Of a DNA stretch of 64,000 nucleotides, positions 25,590 through 33,738 are shown piece after piece. The position numbers and the translations under genes are program-made. The notes below the pieces were generated by a model. The model was not told where the DNA came from, did no database searches, and was given only the letters and a program-made list of their open reading frames with translations. The stretch comes from Chryseobacterium aquaeductus. Its GTDB lineage: Bacteria > Bacteroidota > Bacteroidia > Flavobacteriales > Weeksellaceae. Where the stretch lies: NCBI RefSeq assembly GCF_905175375.1, contig NZ_CAJIMS010000001.1:3038001-3102000 (forward strand), written 5' to 3'. Within the stretch, counting starts at the first letter, position 1, and each line of letters opens with the position of its first letter.

Positions 25590-25892
25590 TTACATTTCAT
25601 CAAACCATTTGTAAATGTCTACTGATGAGGCAATGTTTAGTTTTTTTCTTATTCTGTTTTTTCTGTTTTGGATTGCTTTCGGAGTTACAAAAGTGTAGGT
25701 TGCTATCTCTTTTGTCGTTAAATTCAATTTCAGATAAATACAAAATATAAGTTCCGAATTTTGAAGTTTGGGCTGTATTGTTGCCAGTTTTTCAAAAAAA
25801 TCTGGATAGGAAACTTTGAATTTACTCAAAAGACGAGGCGAATTGTCTTTAGCCAATCTAATAATTTCTTCTTCTGCCAAATTTTTATTCAT
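25590..25892 (-). CDS. Stand-alone LuxR-type HTH protein
   Basis: 100 residues. The C-terminal 65 residues match the GerE/LuxR HTH as it occurs at the end of Bacteroidetes TPR regulators: LQNSELIFCIYLKLNLTTKEIATY, TFVTPKAIQNRKNRIRKKLNI. The N-terminal 35 residues (LAEEEIIRLAKDNSPRLLSKF) are the typical lead-in helix. There is no sensor domain in the frame, and the intergenic region upstream holds no extension, so this looks like a genuine short regulator. Confidence 0.8.
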   Translation of the reverse strand: MNKNLAEEEIIRLAKDNSPRLLSKFKVSYPDFFEKLATIQPKLQNSELIFCIYLKLNLTTKEIATYTFVTPKAIQNRKNRIRKKLNIASSVDIYKWFDEM

Positions 25893-26210
25893 ATTCTCTC
25901 AGTTAATTTTATAATATTCATTTGAAATATTAATACTTTTTGATATCGATTTTTGTTCATTTTACTCAACATTAATCTATCTTAAAGTGATAAATCATCC
26001 ATCAAATATATTAGATTTTACCGCCTTGTTTTTATGATTGAAATCACGAAGCCAAAAATATAAGTACCTATTAAATTGAATTTCTGTGGTATCGGTGTGG
26101 TAGCACATAAATTCACTGTTAACAAAAATTATTTTTTCTTTACATTTCATTAGAACAACCTGTTTAAAATAAAAAATCAGGGTTACAGAATTTAGAATTT
26201 ATATTAATTT
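25893..26210. other. Gene-free divergent spacer
   Basis: 318 A+T-rich bases between the LuxR-type gene (minus) and a crp-type gene (plus). No recognisable element apart from presumed promoters. Confidence 0.5.
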
Positions 26211-26804
26211 ATGATTAACGAAGATCTTTTATTTTCTTATAGTGCAGAATACAAAAACTTTAAAACCAATGACGTCATTTTTGAAGCTGGAGATAAACCT
26301 CTGTTTTATTATCAGATAACATCGGGAAAAGTGAAAATTAATAATTTTAACGACAACGGAAAAGAATTTATTCAGGGTATTGTGGGTACAGACGAAAATC
26401 TTATTTTGACAGCTCTTTTTACAGGAAGACCATATCCGTTGAGTGCACAGGCAATTGAAGATTGTCAGCTGATAAGATTGCCAAAACAGAATTTTCTCAA
26501 TCTCTTGAAGCAAAATCCTGAGCATTATGTGACAATGGTCAATTATATTTCAGAAAATATGTATTATAAATACATTATGTTGCAAAGTTTGTCTTTTCAA
26601 AATCCTGAAAATAAGCTCAAAACTCTGATGAATTATTTAAAAGATCAACATCAGGATCAGTCGCCATATTCTTTTCAGATACCCTACACAAGACAACAAC
26701 TGGCATCTATCACTGGTTTGAGTGTAGAAACCGTCATCAGAGTAATAAAAATAATGGAGAAAAATGAAATTTTAAAAATCCAGAACAGAAAAATATTTTT
26801 TTAA
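26211..26804 (+). CDS. Crp/Fnr-family transcriptional regulator
   Basis: 197 residues: cyclic-nucleotide-binding fold (about 10-120, with IFEAGDKPLFYYQITSGKVKI and LSAQAIEDCQLIRLPKQNF), a dimerisation helix, and an HTH (RQQLASITGLSVETVIRVIKIMEKNEIL). No cysteine cluster of the FNR type is present. It is clearly paralogous to the regulator at 27623 (both end in ILKI-NRKI and share TRQQ.A..TGL.VETVIR). The final codons form one arm of a terminator hairpin. Confidence 0.92.
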   Translation: MINEDLLFSYSAEYKNFKTNDVIFEAGDKPLFYYQITSGKVKINNFNDNGKEFIQGIVGTDENLILTALFTGRPYPLSAQAIEDCQLIRLPKQNFLNLLKQNPEHYVTMVNYISENMYYKYIMLQSLSFQNPENKLKTLMNYLKDQHQDQSPYSFQIPYTRQQLASITGLSVETVIRVIKIMEKNEILKIQNRKIFF

Positions 26805-26820
26805 AGATTTCTGTTCTGGA
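26779..26820. terminator. Bidirectional terminator overlapping the crp stop
   Basis: 13-bp arms TCCAGAACAGAAA (26779-26791) and its complement (26808-26820), T-rich on both outer sides. The left arm lies within the last codons of the crp-type gene, whose stop is in the loop; the SDR gene converges from the right. Confidence 0.8.
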
Positions 26821-26834
26821 TTTTAACTTTTTTA

Positions 26835-27578
26835 TTATCCGTTCACGACCATTCCGCCATTCGGATGCAAAACCTGACCCGTCATTTGGGCAGATTGTTT
26901 TGTGGCTAGAAAAAGGAAACTTGAGGCAACTTCCTCCGGGGTTGCATTTCTTTCAAAAGGTGGTTTAGATTCATCTTCTTTCTCTTCGCCAAAAGTTTCT
27001 TCAGTGAGCGGCGTTGCTACCGGTCCTGGCGCCACAGCATTTACACGAATTCCCTTTTCTTTTGCTTGTAATGCCAAGGATCTTGTGAAAGAAACTATGG
27101 CACCTTTTGTTGCAGAATAATCCAATAGATCTTCATGACCCTGATATGCCGTCGCAGAAGTAGTATTGATGATAGAGCTACCTTCTTTTAGATGAGAAAA
27201 AGCTGCTTTAGTCAATAAGATCATTCCGATAATATTAGAATTAAAGGTTGTTCTGATGTCTTCCTCTTTCAGATTTTCTATGTTGTCAGAAGGAAATTGT
27301 GTTCCTGCATTATTCACCAGAATATCAAGTTTTCCAAACTCAGAAACTGTTTTTGAAACTGCTTCCTTGCAAAACTGCGAATCATTGATGTCGCCTTTTG
27401 TCATAATTGATTTTCGCCCTAAAGAAATAATTTCTTTCATCACTTTTTCGGCACCTTCCTGATCGGTGTGGTATAAGATCGAAACATTGGCTCCTTCTTT
27501 CGCAAAAAGTAATGCCACAGCTTTTCCTATTCCGCTGTCGGCTCCTGTGATGATTACTGATTTGTTTTCTAACTGCAT
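26835..27578 (-). CDS. Short-chain dehydrogenase/reductase
   Basis: 247 residues, classical SDR: TGADSGIGKA (cofactor), KGDIND, NNAG, STSATAYQG with catalytic Ser, YSATKGAI (YxxxK), and VNAVAPGPVATPLT. The pattern follows YghA / glucose-dehydrogenase-like stress SDRs. Convergent to the crp-type gene at 26211 and followed upstream by a second crp-type gene in the same direction (44-base gap), so regulation by one of these Crp/Fnr proteins is plausible but only inferred. Confidence 0.88.
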   Translation of the reverse strand: MQLENKSVIITGADSGIGKAVALLFAKEGANVSILYHTDQEGAEKVMKEIISLGRKSIMTKGDINDSQFCKEAVSKTVSEFGKLDILVNNAGTQFPSDNIENLKEEDIRTTFNSNIIGMILLTKAAFSHLKEGSSIINTTSATAYQGHEDLLDYSATKGAIVSFTRSLALQAKEKGIRVNAVAPGPVATPLTEETFGEEKEDESKPPFERNATPEEVASSFLFLATKQSAQMTGQVLHPNGGMVVNG

Positions 27579-27622
27579 TGTCTATTTTTTAAAGTTTAAA
27601 ATCTAATTCTGAGGAGCGTTTT

Positions 27623-28237
27623 TTAATAACAAATTTTCCTGTTGTGTATTTTTAGGATGTTATCTTTCTCCATTTTTTTTATCGTTCTTATAACGGTTTC
27701 TACGCGAAGACCTGTAAGATTCGCAATCTGCTGTCTTGTCAGCTGAACCTGAAATGACATAGGAATATCGTCACTGTGAAAACTTTTCAGATATTCCAGT
27801 AAGCCTGTTAAACGTATGGTCGGATCGTTGGAAGCCATATTCTGCATCATTAAAAACTGATAATGCATCCTTTGAGACATACACGCATTGATTTGCATGG
27901 AAATTTCGGGATGTTTCTCGATGAGACTGAGAAAATTTGATTTGGATAGCCTGATGATTCTGCATCCTGTAATTGCCTCAGCATTGATTGGGTATTTTTT
28001 GTCGTTAAACAACATAGAATCACCAAAACTTTGCCCTTCGCCTAAAATGTTATGAATAAATTCTCTTCCCTGATCATCCTGATGATTTTCCTTCACTTTA
28101 CCTTCTACAATTTGAAAATAATTCGTAGGAATTTCACCTTGCTGGAAAATTTTTTCACCTTCCGAATATGTTTTTATTTCACCGCCGAAGGATCTTAAAA
28201 GATTTTCATCTAATTTTGTGCAGCTAATAGTTTTCAT
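27623..28237 (-). CDS. Crp/Fnr-family transcriptional regulator
   Basis: 204 residues from the ATG at 28237; an in-frame start at 28288 would add 17 residues without homology. Cyclic-nucleotide-binding fold (SEGEKIFQQGEIPTNYFQ, NAEAITGCRIIRLSKSNF) and HTH (TRQQIANLTGLRVETVIRTIKKMEKDNIL). Two Cys lie near the N-terminus (in KTISCTKL) and at the end, but no FNR-type four-Cys set. Paralogue of the regulator at 26211; divergent from the stress-protein-like gene at 28615 across 377 bases. Confidence 0.92.
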   Translation of the reverse strand: MKTISCTKLDENLLRSFGGEIKTYSEGEKIFQQGEIPTNYFQIVEGKVKENHQDDQGREFIHNILGEGQSFGDSMLFNDKKYPINAEAITGCRIIRLSKSNFLSLIEKHPEISMQINACMSQRMHYQFLMMQNMASNDPTIRLTGLLEYLKSFHSDDIPMSFQVQLTRQQIANLTGLRVETVIRTIKKMEKDNILKIHNRKICY

Positions 28238-28614
28238 ACATATTGACATAGTTTTTATTATTTTTTTTATCGACATATTTTGTGCCAAATTACCTTGTAA
28301 AGGACGATTATAGACGTTTATATTTAAAATTTATTGTTTACTGAAATCAATTTTACTAAACAATATAAATTTCTGTATGATCAAATTTAACGAATTATAA
28401 TTATGATTTGAATCATAATATTGTAAATTAGTTAAAATTTAAATTGAATTTTTTGATTATTCTGAAATATTTATAAATATTTATAGATATTTAAATTTTT
28501 TATAAATTTTGGTTAGATTTTTGAAGTTCATTTTCAGCAGGAATCTCATTCCTTTGCATAGAGAAATTTTACTTTCTCTTTTTTAATTAAATCAACACTA
28601 TAAACATTAATATT
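28238..28614. other. Gene-free, extremely A+T-rich divergent spacer
   Basis: Contains presumed promoters for the crp-type gene (minus) and the gene at 28615 (plus). At 28560-28579 AGAGAAA / TTTCTCT forms a 7-bp hairpin followed by TTTTT, a terminator-like structure 30 bases before the plus-strand ATG. Confidence 0.5.
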
Positions 28615-29121
28615 ATGTCAACAGAAAATCTTACGCACGCAGATGCGATCAAAAAAATTAAAGAATTATCAGAAAAAGCAAGAATTTGTATGTTTGCAAC
28701 CGATCTGGAAACTCTTCCTATCACTTCAAGACCCATGGGACTTCAGGAAACTGACGAGTATGGAAATCTATGGTTCATCAGCAGTGATGCAAGCAATAAA
28801 AACTTTGAAATAAAGGATGATAACAGAGTACAGCTTTTCTTTATGAATAACAGTAATTCTGAATATCTTTCAATTTATGGTGAAGCTACGATCTATAAAG
28901 ATAAATCTACCATCGAAGAAAAATGGTCTGCAATGGCGAATGCATGGTTTGATGGTAAAGATGATCCTAATGTTTCCATCATTAGAGTAGAGCCAAAAGA
29001 AAGTTACTATTGGGATACGAAAGCCGGTAAACTGGTAAGTATGCTAAGTTTTGTTGCTGCTGCAGTTACAGGAAATAAAACCGACAACTCAGACGGAGTG
29101 GAGGGTAACGCTAAAATTTAA
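28615..29121 (+). CDS. Pyridoxamine 5'-phosphate oxidase-fold protein (general stress protein 26 type)
   Basis: 168 residues. FMN-binding split-barrel: RICMFATDLETLPITSRPMG, NLWFISSDASNKNFEI, RVQLFFMNNSNSEYLSIYGEA, and a C-terminal helix region with YYWDTKAGKLVSMLSF. This matches the GS26/YdhI-type stress proteins, which bind flavins but whose enzymatic role is unclear; it is not PdxH (too short, lacks its C-terminal part). Followed 21 bases later by a small gene on the same strand. Confidence 0.85.
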   Translation: MSTENLTHADAIKKIKELSEKARICMFATDLETLPITSRPMGLQETDEYGNLWFISSDASNKNFEIKDDNRVQLFFMNNSNSEYLSIYGEATIYKDKSTIEEKWSAMANAWFDGKDDPNVSIIRVEPKESYYWDTKAGKLVSMLSFVAAAVTGNKTDNSDGVEGNAKI

Positions 29122-29142
29122 ACCATAAAAAACTATGCTGTC

Positions 29143-29493
29143 ATGATATTTGAAGAACAACCGCATGCTGTTCACCAGGAGATGAGCAGCATGCCACACG
29201 AAAATTTTAAATTTATTACCAACATTATCAATTTTACGGGTGATAAATCTTTTATCCTCACCTCTTTGCAAAAAATACAAAGCAGCACTCTTTGTGAGAT
29301 TAAGAAAAATACCATCGATAAATTCATTAAAGAATATGCTCTCAATTTTGATGGATTTGTAGAAAATGACATCTACTCTCATCAAAATGATAAAAACCAG
29401 GTCTGCCCGGTTTTTGCTAAAAAATCTTTCGAAAAAGTGATGAGAGAACAAGAATATCTCAACAGGCTGGTCAGTATTTTAAACACTGATTAA
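29143..29493 (+). CDS. Hypothetical protein
   Basis: 116 residues without signal or membrane segments; mixed helix and strand (FKFITNIINFTGDKSFILTSL, KKSFEKVMREQEYLNRLVSIL). No family recognised. The ATG at 29143 is used because an earlier ATG at 29134 runs into a stop after two codons. Probably co-transcribed with the stress-protein-like gene 21 bases upstream; ends 2 bases before the convergent crp-type gene. Confidence 0.65.
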   Translation: MIFEEQPHAVHQEMSSMPHENFKFITNIINFTGDKSFILTSLQKIQSSTLCEIKKNTIDKFIKEYALNFDGFVENDIYSHQNDKNQVCPVFAKKSFEKVMREQEYLNRLVSILNTD

Positions 29494-29495
29494 CA

Positions 29496-30089
29496 CTATT
29501 TATCGGTTATAAAGTTTTTTCTTGCTAATTCTTTTCTTACACGGCTCAAGCTTTCAGGTGTTATCCCAAGGTATGATGCAACCATCCACTGAGGAACTCT
29601 GAGCAATAAATCCGGATACATTTTGATAAATTTTAGATATCTTTCTTCCGCAGTTTCGCCTAATAAAGAATTGATTCTGTCTTGAAGACTTTTCACGTGT
29701 TTTTGCAGTACCAGATCATTTTTTTCTATGCTGTTGGGAAATTCTTCCAAAAGTTTATTGAAAAAATCACGTTGCAAAATCGAAACTTCAGAATCTTCTA
29801 CCGCTTCTATATAATAATTTGATTTCTCATTAAAGTACAAACTGCTTCGGTCACCAATCAACCAGTTTTCGGGAGCAAATTGTATAATGTGTTCTTTCCC
29901 GTTTTTATCAATGGAAAACATTCTTAACAGTCCTTTTTCAACAAAAAAAGTATTTCTGCACACTTCTCCATGTTGTAAAAGAAGTTCACCTTTTGATACT
30001 TTTTTTATCTCGTATTGCACACTGCAAAGACTCAGCCTTTCCGCTGGAACTTCTAATACCTTTGCTAAATAATTGGTCATGTTACTCAT
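29496..30089 (-). CDS. Crp/Fnr-family transcriptional regulator, last gene of the bacillithiol-type operon
   Basis: 197 residues: cyclic-nucleotide-binding fold (KGELLLQHGEVCRNTFFVEKG, WLIGDRSSLYFNEKS) and a C-terminal HTH (VPQWMVASYLGITPESLSRVRKEL). Sequence type differs from the two paralogues at 26211 and 27623. The start overlaps the end of the ytxJ-like gene by 8 bases and so the gene belongs to the bstA-DUF1569-ytxJ transcript. Signal unknown; a thiol- or redox-linked role is suggested only by context. Confidence 0.9.
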   Translation of the reverse strand: MSNMTNYLAKVLEVPAERLSLCSVQYEIKKVSKGELLLQHGEVCRNTFFVEKGLLRMFSIDKNGKEHIIQFAPENWLIGDRSSLYFNEKSNYYIEAVEDSEVSILQRDFFNKLLEEFPNSIEKNDLVLQKHVKSLQDRINSLLGETAEERYLKFIKMYPDLLLRVPQWMVASYLGITPESLSRVRKELARKNFITDK

Positions 30090-30468
30090 AATACAGCGTG
30101 CTTAAAGTGATATCTTGGTGCGATGCATTGTTGATCTCGTTACCGTTTTTGATTACAATTAACTGTGGGCTTTCATGTCTGATGCCGAAATTTTCTGCTA
30201 TTTTATTAGAGATATTTCTGTGCGCCAAAAGATCTAGAAAATATAGAGTTACATTATGATTATCTGCATCATCAATTTCTTTTTCAAAATTTCTTAAAAC
30301 TGTTTTGCTGATAAAACAGCTCGTAGAGTGTTTGAAAATAGCAATTTTTCCGGAATAAGATTTCTTTATCGCGTCTTCCAGATCTTTTTCAGATTCTATT
30401 AAATTCCAGAAAGATTTAGATTCTTTTTCTTCCGGTTTGCCGCCAAATATTTTGTCAAAAAAACTCAT
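30082..30468 (-). CDS. ytxJ: Bacillithiol system redox-active protein YtxJ-like
   Basis: 128 residues, thioredoxin fold with a single active-site Cys: IAIFKHSTSCFISKTVLRNFEKE corresponds to the HST-x-C-x-IS motif of YtxJ (monothiol bacilliredoxin-like). The second strand-helix part NVTLYFLDLLAHRNISNKIAENFGIRHESPQLIVIKNG contains the cis-Pro (ESPQ). It would reduce mixed disulfides of bacillithiol. Overlaps both neighbours (4 and 8 bases). Confidence 0.85.
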   Translation of the reverse strand: MSFFDKIFGGKPEEKESKSFWNLIESEKDLEDAIKKSYSGKIAIFKHSTSCFISKTVLRNFEKEIDDADNHNVTLYFLDLLAHRNISNKIAENFGIRHESPQLIVIKNGNEINNASHQDITLSTLYYE

Positions 30469-30926
30469 ACATTAAATTGTTTCAAGTGATGATTGAGGTG
30501 CTTATATTCTAAAAATCCCCAATCTTTTTCTTCCATTTTCCCAAAAAGTGAGTGATCATCGGGTAAATCATGATTTTCATAAGCTTTACTATATTCTTTC
30601 AAAGTATCAAAAAGCTTAAATTTTGCTGTTTCAAAATCACACTCAAAATTAACGATAAGTTTTTGAAAACTTGGCATGTTTGGTGGAATTCCGTTATTGA
30701 AAATCTGAATTTCTTTTTTAGTTAAAATCCCGACTGCTCGTATAATAAAGTTTGTTTTGGGCAGATGTAGTTTTTTTAATGGAACTTTTAAAACCAATTC
30801 ACAATGCGTTAACATCTGTGCAGCATTCATCCTACCCCATTTTCTTTCGGAATTATCAGAAAGTTGAGAAATTCTCTCAATAATTTCATTGAAATCATTT
30901 TTGTTGTGAAGACTTTTTCTTACCAA
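30465..30926 (-). CDS. DUF1569 / DinB-fold protein
   Basis: 153 residues. Matches the DUF1569 layout: KWGRMNAAQMLTHCELVLKVPL, ...DHSLFGKMEEKDWGFLEYKHLNHHLKQF, with His residues (MLTHC, YKHLNHH) placed as in metal-binding DinB-fold four-helix proteins. Enzymatic role unknown. Overlaps the bstA-like gene by 7 bases and the ytxJ-like gene by 4, so it is part of the same operon and perhaps a second DinB-fold thiol transferase; that is inference. Confidence 0.8.
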   Translation of the reverse strand: MVRKSLHNKNDFNEIIERISQLSDNSERKWGRMNAAQMLTHCELVLKVPLKKLHLPKTNFIIRAVGILTKKEIQIFNNGIPPNMPSFQKLIVNFECDFETAKFKLFDTLKEYSKAYENHDLPDDHSLFGKMEEKDWGFLEYKHLNHHLKQFNV

Positions 30927-31456
30927 CCTTTTTCTTTCTTTAAGTTTTCGATATGAGCAAAATGATGGTTACAATGCCATGAATAAAGTGCTAAATAATA
31001 TCTGAGATTATAATCATTCTTTTTTTCGGGATGACGAAAAGTTCTTTCAAGCTGTCTGTTCGTAAGAGTTTTTAATAAAAAATACCATCTTTGGTGAATT
31101 CCTTTCAGCATTCTCATGGCTGGTTTTATTGGTATACTTATACTGTCTTGAAGTTCTGCCCATTTTGCTTCTTCGTAAGGTTTTATCGTCGGGTTTTCCT
31201 CTGTTAAAGCCAATTTAAAACGAATAAAACTATTGGCGTGGCTGTCTGCCAAATGATTAACGAGCTGTCTCACCGTCCATCCTCCGTTTCTGTAAGGAGT
31301 ATCAAGTTGTTCGTTAGAAAAATCTTCAATTAAATTTTTTAATTTTTCAGGAAAGTTTTTGATGACTTTGATATGACTTTCCAGTTCGATGTCGCAACTG
31401 ATGTTACCTTCCTGAAAATCTCCGATTGGAAATTTCTTGATGTCACTATTATCCAT
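30920..31456 (-). CDS. bstA: YfiT/BstA-family putative bacillithiol S-transferase
   Basis: 178 residues, DinB-like fold. Characteristic blocks: YRNGGWTVRQLVNHLADSHANSFIRFKLALTEENPTIKPYEE, then WYFLLKTLTNRQLERTFRHP, and the metal-binding YSWHCNHHFAHIE. His of HLADSH plus the two His in HxxHH are the usual Ni/Zn ligands. In Bacillus this protein conjugates electrophiles to bacillithiol. First gene of a tightly overlapping four-gene operon that also has a YtxJ-like protein. Confidence 0.87.
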   Translation of the reverse strand: MDNSDIKKFPIGDFQEGNISCDIELESHIKVIKNFPEKLKNLIEDFSNEQLDTPYRNGGWTVRQLVNHLADSHANSFIRFKLALTEENPTIKPYEEAKWAELQDSISIPIKPAMRMLKGIHQRWYFLLKTLTNRQLERTFRHPEKKNDYNLRYYLALYSWHCNHHFAHIENLKKEKGW

Positions 31457-31603
31457 TTCGTTTTAATTTATATTTTTCTGGTGTTTAATTTTATAATCTC
31501 AATCTTAACCTGCGTAAATTTATCAAAAATTTCCAGAAATTCAGACATGAAAAAAGCCTTAGATTATTATAAAACTAAAGCCTTAATTATAAAGAATTAA
31601 AAA

Positions 31604-32746
31604 TTAATAACCATGTAAATCGATACCTTCGGTTCGTTGCAAAGTTACTTTTTTTCCCATTTTCTTTTGAATCACTCTGAAATGCTGCAATTCATCATCG
31701 GTAAGAATATTTATGGCTATTCCTTTTTCTCCTGCACGTCCTGTTCTGCCAATTCTGTGAATGTAATCTAAAGGCGAACGAGGTAATTCGTAATTAATCA
31801 CACAAGGTAGAGACTCGATGTGGATACCACGACCAATCAGGTCTGTTGCAACCAAAATCTGAGCACCATTCACTTTAAATTCTTCCAAATTATTTCTACG
31901 GGCACCCTGCGATTTCTGACTGTGAATCGCAACCGCTTTTATTTTATTTTTCTTCAGCTTTTCGACCAGATTATCTGCAGATTTTGTCGACGAAACAAAA
32001 ATTAAAGCTTTCTCAACTTTCTTTTCTTTAATTAAATAGCGCAAAAAAGGTCCTTTATTTTCCGGTGAAACGTGATAGGCTAATTGCTCAATATGATCAA
32101 TTTCAACTTCATCTTTCTTGATTTCGATCAATACAGGATTCATCGATACACGCTTCTTCATTTCAGAAATTTTGTCATCTAAAGTTGCAGAAAATAAAGT
32201 AGTCTGTTTCATGACAGGCATCATACCAAAAAGCTTATTCATCTCATCGCCAAAACCTAACTGAAACATTTTGTCTGCCTCGTCAATTACCAGATGCTGA
32301 ATTCCTGAGATACTCAAAGCATTATGGTCAATCAAATCTAAAAGACGACCAGGAGTTGCGATAAGTACTTCTACACCGAACATTCCTTTCATCTGCGGAT
32401 TGATAGAAACACCGCCGTAAACTGCCATTGTACGAATCTCACGCTTCAGATTTTCTGTAAATGCTCTGAAAACTTCATCAATCTGAATCGCCAATTCTCG
32501 TGTAGGAACCAATATTAAAACCTGTACGTTACGGTCTTTTTTAACTTCTGCATTTTGTAATTTTTCTAAAATTGGCATGACAAAACAAGCCGTTTTTCCG
32601 GAACCTGTTTGTGCAATTCCGACCAGATCTTTTCCCTCTAAAATCACAGGAATTGCCTGCTCCTGAATTGGAAATGGCTTCAGATAACCTAACTTTTTAA
32701 CAGAATGAATAACATTGCTTGATAATCCTAACGACTCAAATGACAT
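31604..32746 (-). CDS. DEAD-box RNA helicase
   Basis: 380 residues, a compact core helicase: Q motif (FESLGLSSNVIHSVKKLGY, PFPIQEQAIP), AQTGSGKT, PTRELAIQ, GGVSI, TPGRL, DEAD, SAT, then IFVSSTKSA, ATDLIGRGIHI and HRIGRTGR. No C-terminal RNA-binding extension, unlike CsdA or DbpA. Likely acts in RNA remodelling or ribosome assembly. Single gene with a clear -7 element 18 bases upstream. Confidence 0.95.
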   Translation of the reverse strand: MSFESLGLSSNVIHSVKKLGYLKPFPIQEQAIPVILEGKDLVGIAQTGSGKTACFVMPILEKLQNAEVKKDRNVQVLILVPTRELAIQIDEVFRAFTENLKREIRTMAVYGGVSINPQMKGMFGVEVLIATPGRLLDLIDHNALSISGIQHLVIDEADKMFQLGFGDEMNKLFGMMPVMKQTTLFSATLDDKISEMKKRVSMNPVLIEIKKDEVEIDHIEQLAYHVSPENKGPFLRYLIKEKKVEKALIFVSSTKSADNLVEKLKKNKIKAVAIHSQKSQGARRNNLEEFKVNGAQILVATDLIGRGIHIESLPCVINYELPRSPLDYIHRIGRTGRAGEKGIAINILTDDELQHFRVIQKKMGKKVTLQRTEGIDLHGY

Positions 32747-32763
32747 AAAAATACTTATTTGTG

Positions 32764-32771
32764 CAAAGATA
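32764..32771 (-). promoter_or_regulatory. -7 element of the DEAD-box helicase gene
   Basis: Minus-strand TATCTTTG, the Bacteroidetes TAnnTTTG consensus, followed by C. No well-spaced -33 TTG seen. Confidence 0.5.
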
Positions 32772-32932
32772 AGCTATTGAGATTTGGTTATTCTAAAAAC
32801 GCAAATTTTACTTGTTTACAACTAACTAAAAAATATTGGAAATATGATATAAATGCCGTTTTGTCCGATAATTAATCTTTGGACAATTTTTTGAACACTA
32901 ATTTTTATCAATTTATTAGAAATTCAATCCAT

Positions 32933-33544
32933 ATGAAAATGAAAAAAGCATTAATAATAGTCGATGTACAGAACGATTTTTGTGAAGGCGGAGCATTGGC
33001 TGTTCCTGAAGCAAACGAAATAATTCCATATATCAATCTTCTGATGGAAGAAAATGAGTATGATCAAATCGTTCTAACCCAAGACTGGCATCCCGCAAAT
33101 CATAAAAGTTTTGCAAGCAACAATGGAAAAAATGTGGGTGAAAGTATTATTTTAAATGGAGTTCCACAGTTTATGTGGCCAGACCACTGCGTTGAAGGAA
33201 CTTTTGGAGCAGAATTTCATAAGGATTTGAATAGAGAAAAAGTGACTCACATTATCCAGAAAGGAAAAAATACTGAAATTGATGCGTACAGCGGTTTTCA
33301 GGATAACAATCATTTTATGAAAACAGGTTTGGATGATTTCTTAAAATATCACGATATTCAATTAGTAGAAATTGTAGGTTTAGCAATGGATTATTGTGTG
33401 AAATTTACCGCAACAGATGCCGTTGCAAACGGATTTATCACTTGTCTTCACTTCAACGGAACAAAAGCTGTCAATGTAAAACCTGATAACGGTAAAGATG
33501 CTATTTTTGAAATGATTCAGAAAGGAGTGACGGTTTTGGGATAG
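32933..33544 (+). CDS. pncA: Nicotinamidase/pyrazinamidase
   Basis: 203 residues from the ATG at 32933 (a second ATG at 32939 is equally possible; the longer frame from a TTG at 32879 has no homology). Isochorismatase-like fold with the triad Asp11 (IIVDVQNDF), Lys110 (THIIQKGKN) and Cys155 (GLAMDYCVKFTATDA), and metal ligands in TQDWHPANHKSF (Asp51, His53, His57). It converts nicotinamide to nicotinate for NAD salvage. Single gene followed by two hairpins. Confidence 0.95.
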   Translation: MKMKKALIIVDVQNDFCEGGALAVPEANEIIPYINLLMEENEYDQIVLTQDWHPANHKSFASNNGKNVGESIILNGVPQFMWPDHCVEGTFGAEFHKDLNREKVTHIIQKGKNTEIDAYSGFQDNNHFMKTGLDDFLKYHDIQLVEIVGLAMDYCVKFTATDAVANGFITCLHFNGTKAVNVKPDNGKDAIFEMIQKGVTVLG

Positions 33545-33560
33545 TTAGTTAAAAATATAA

Positions 33561-33620
33561 TTGTCATTCCGTAGGAATCTAAGCAATGTTTTCTGCGTTT
33601 AGATTCCTACGGAATAACAA
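33561..33620. repeat. 22-bp palindromic hairpin element
   Basis: Arms 33561-33582 and 33599-33620 around a 16-base loop, 21 of 22 positions complementary (one T/C difference tolerated as G-U). The core is GTAGGAATCTAA and its complement. The loop segment GTTTTCTGCGT (33588-33598) is perfectly complementary to 33644-33654 in the next hairpin. Looks like a dispersed palindromic repeat. Confidence 0.8.
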
Positions 33621-33636
33621 AAAAAATGATTTAAAT

Positions 33637-33672
33637 GAAAAGGACGCAGAAAACTAATTCTGCGTCCTTTTC
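33637..33672. terminator. Strong bidirectional terminator
   Basis: 15-bp perfect stem GAAAAGGACGCAGAA / complement with a 6-base loop, between the convergent pncA and pseudouridine synthase genes. Confidence 0.9.
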
Positions 33673-33738
33673 ATTAATTTAAAATTTTTAAATTATGAAT
33701 TAAAAACTCATAATTCGTAATTCAAAATTGATAACTTA

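Noticed and set aside
25893..26210. Minus-strand frame of about 35 codons with membrane-like sequence
   Set aside because: No start codon context, no recognisable family, could arise by chance in A+T-rich DNA.
31373..31600. 75-codon plus-strand frame
   Set aside because: Overlaps the bstA-like gene antisense and its promoter; hydrophobic shadow with no family resemblance.
32879..32932. Upstream TTG start for pncA
   Set aside because: The extra 18 residues have no resemblance to the family, whose proteins start at the IIVDVQNDF strand.
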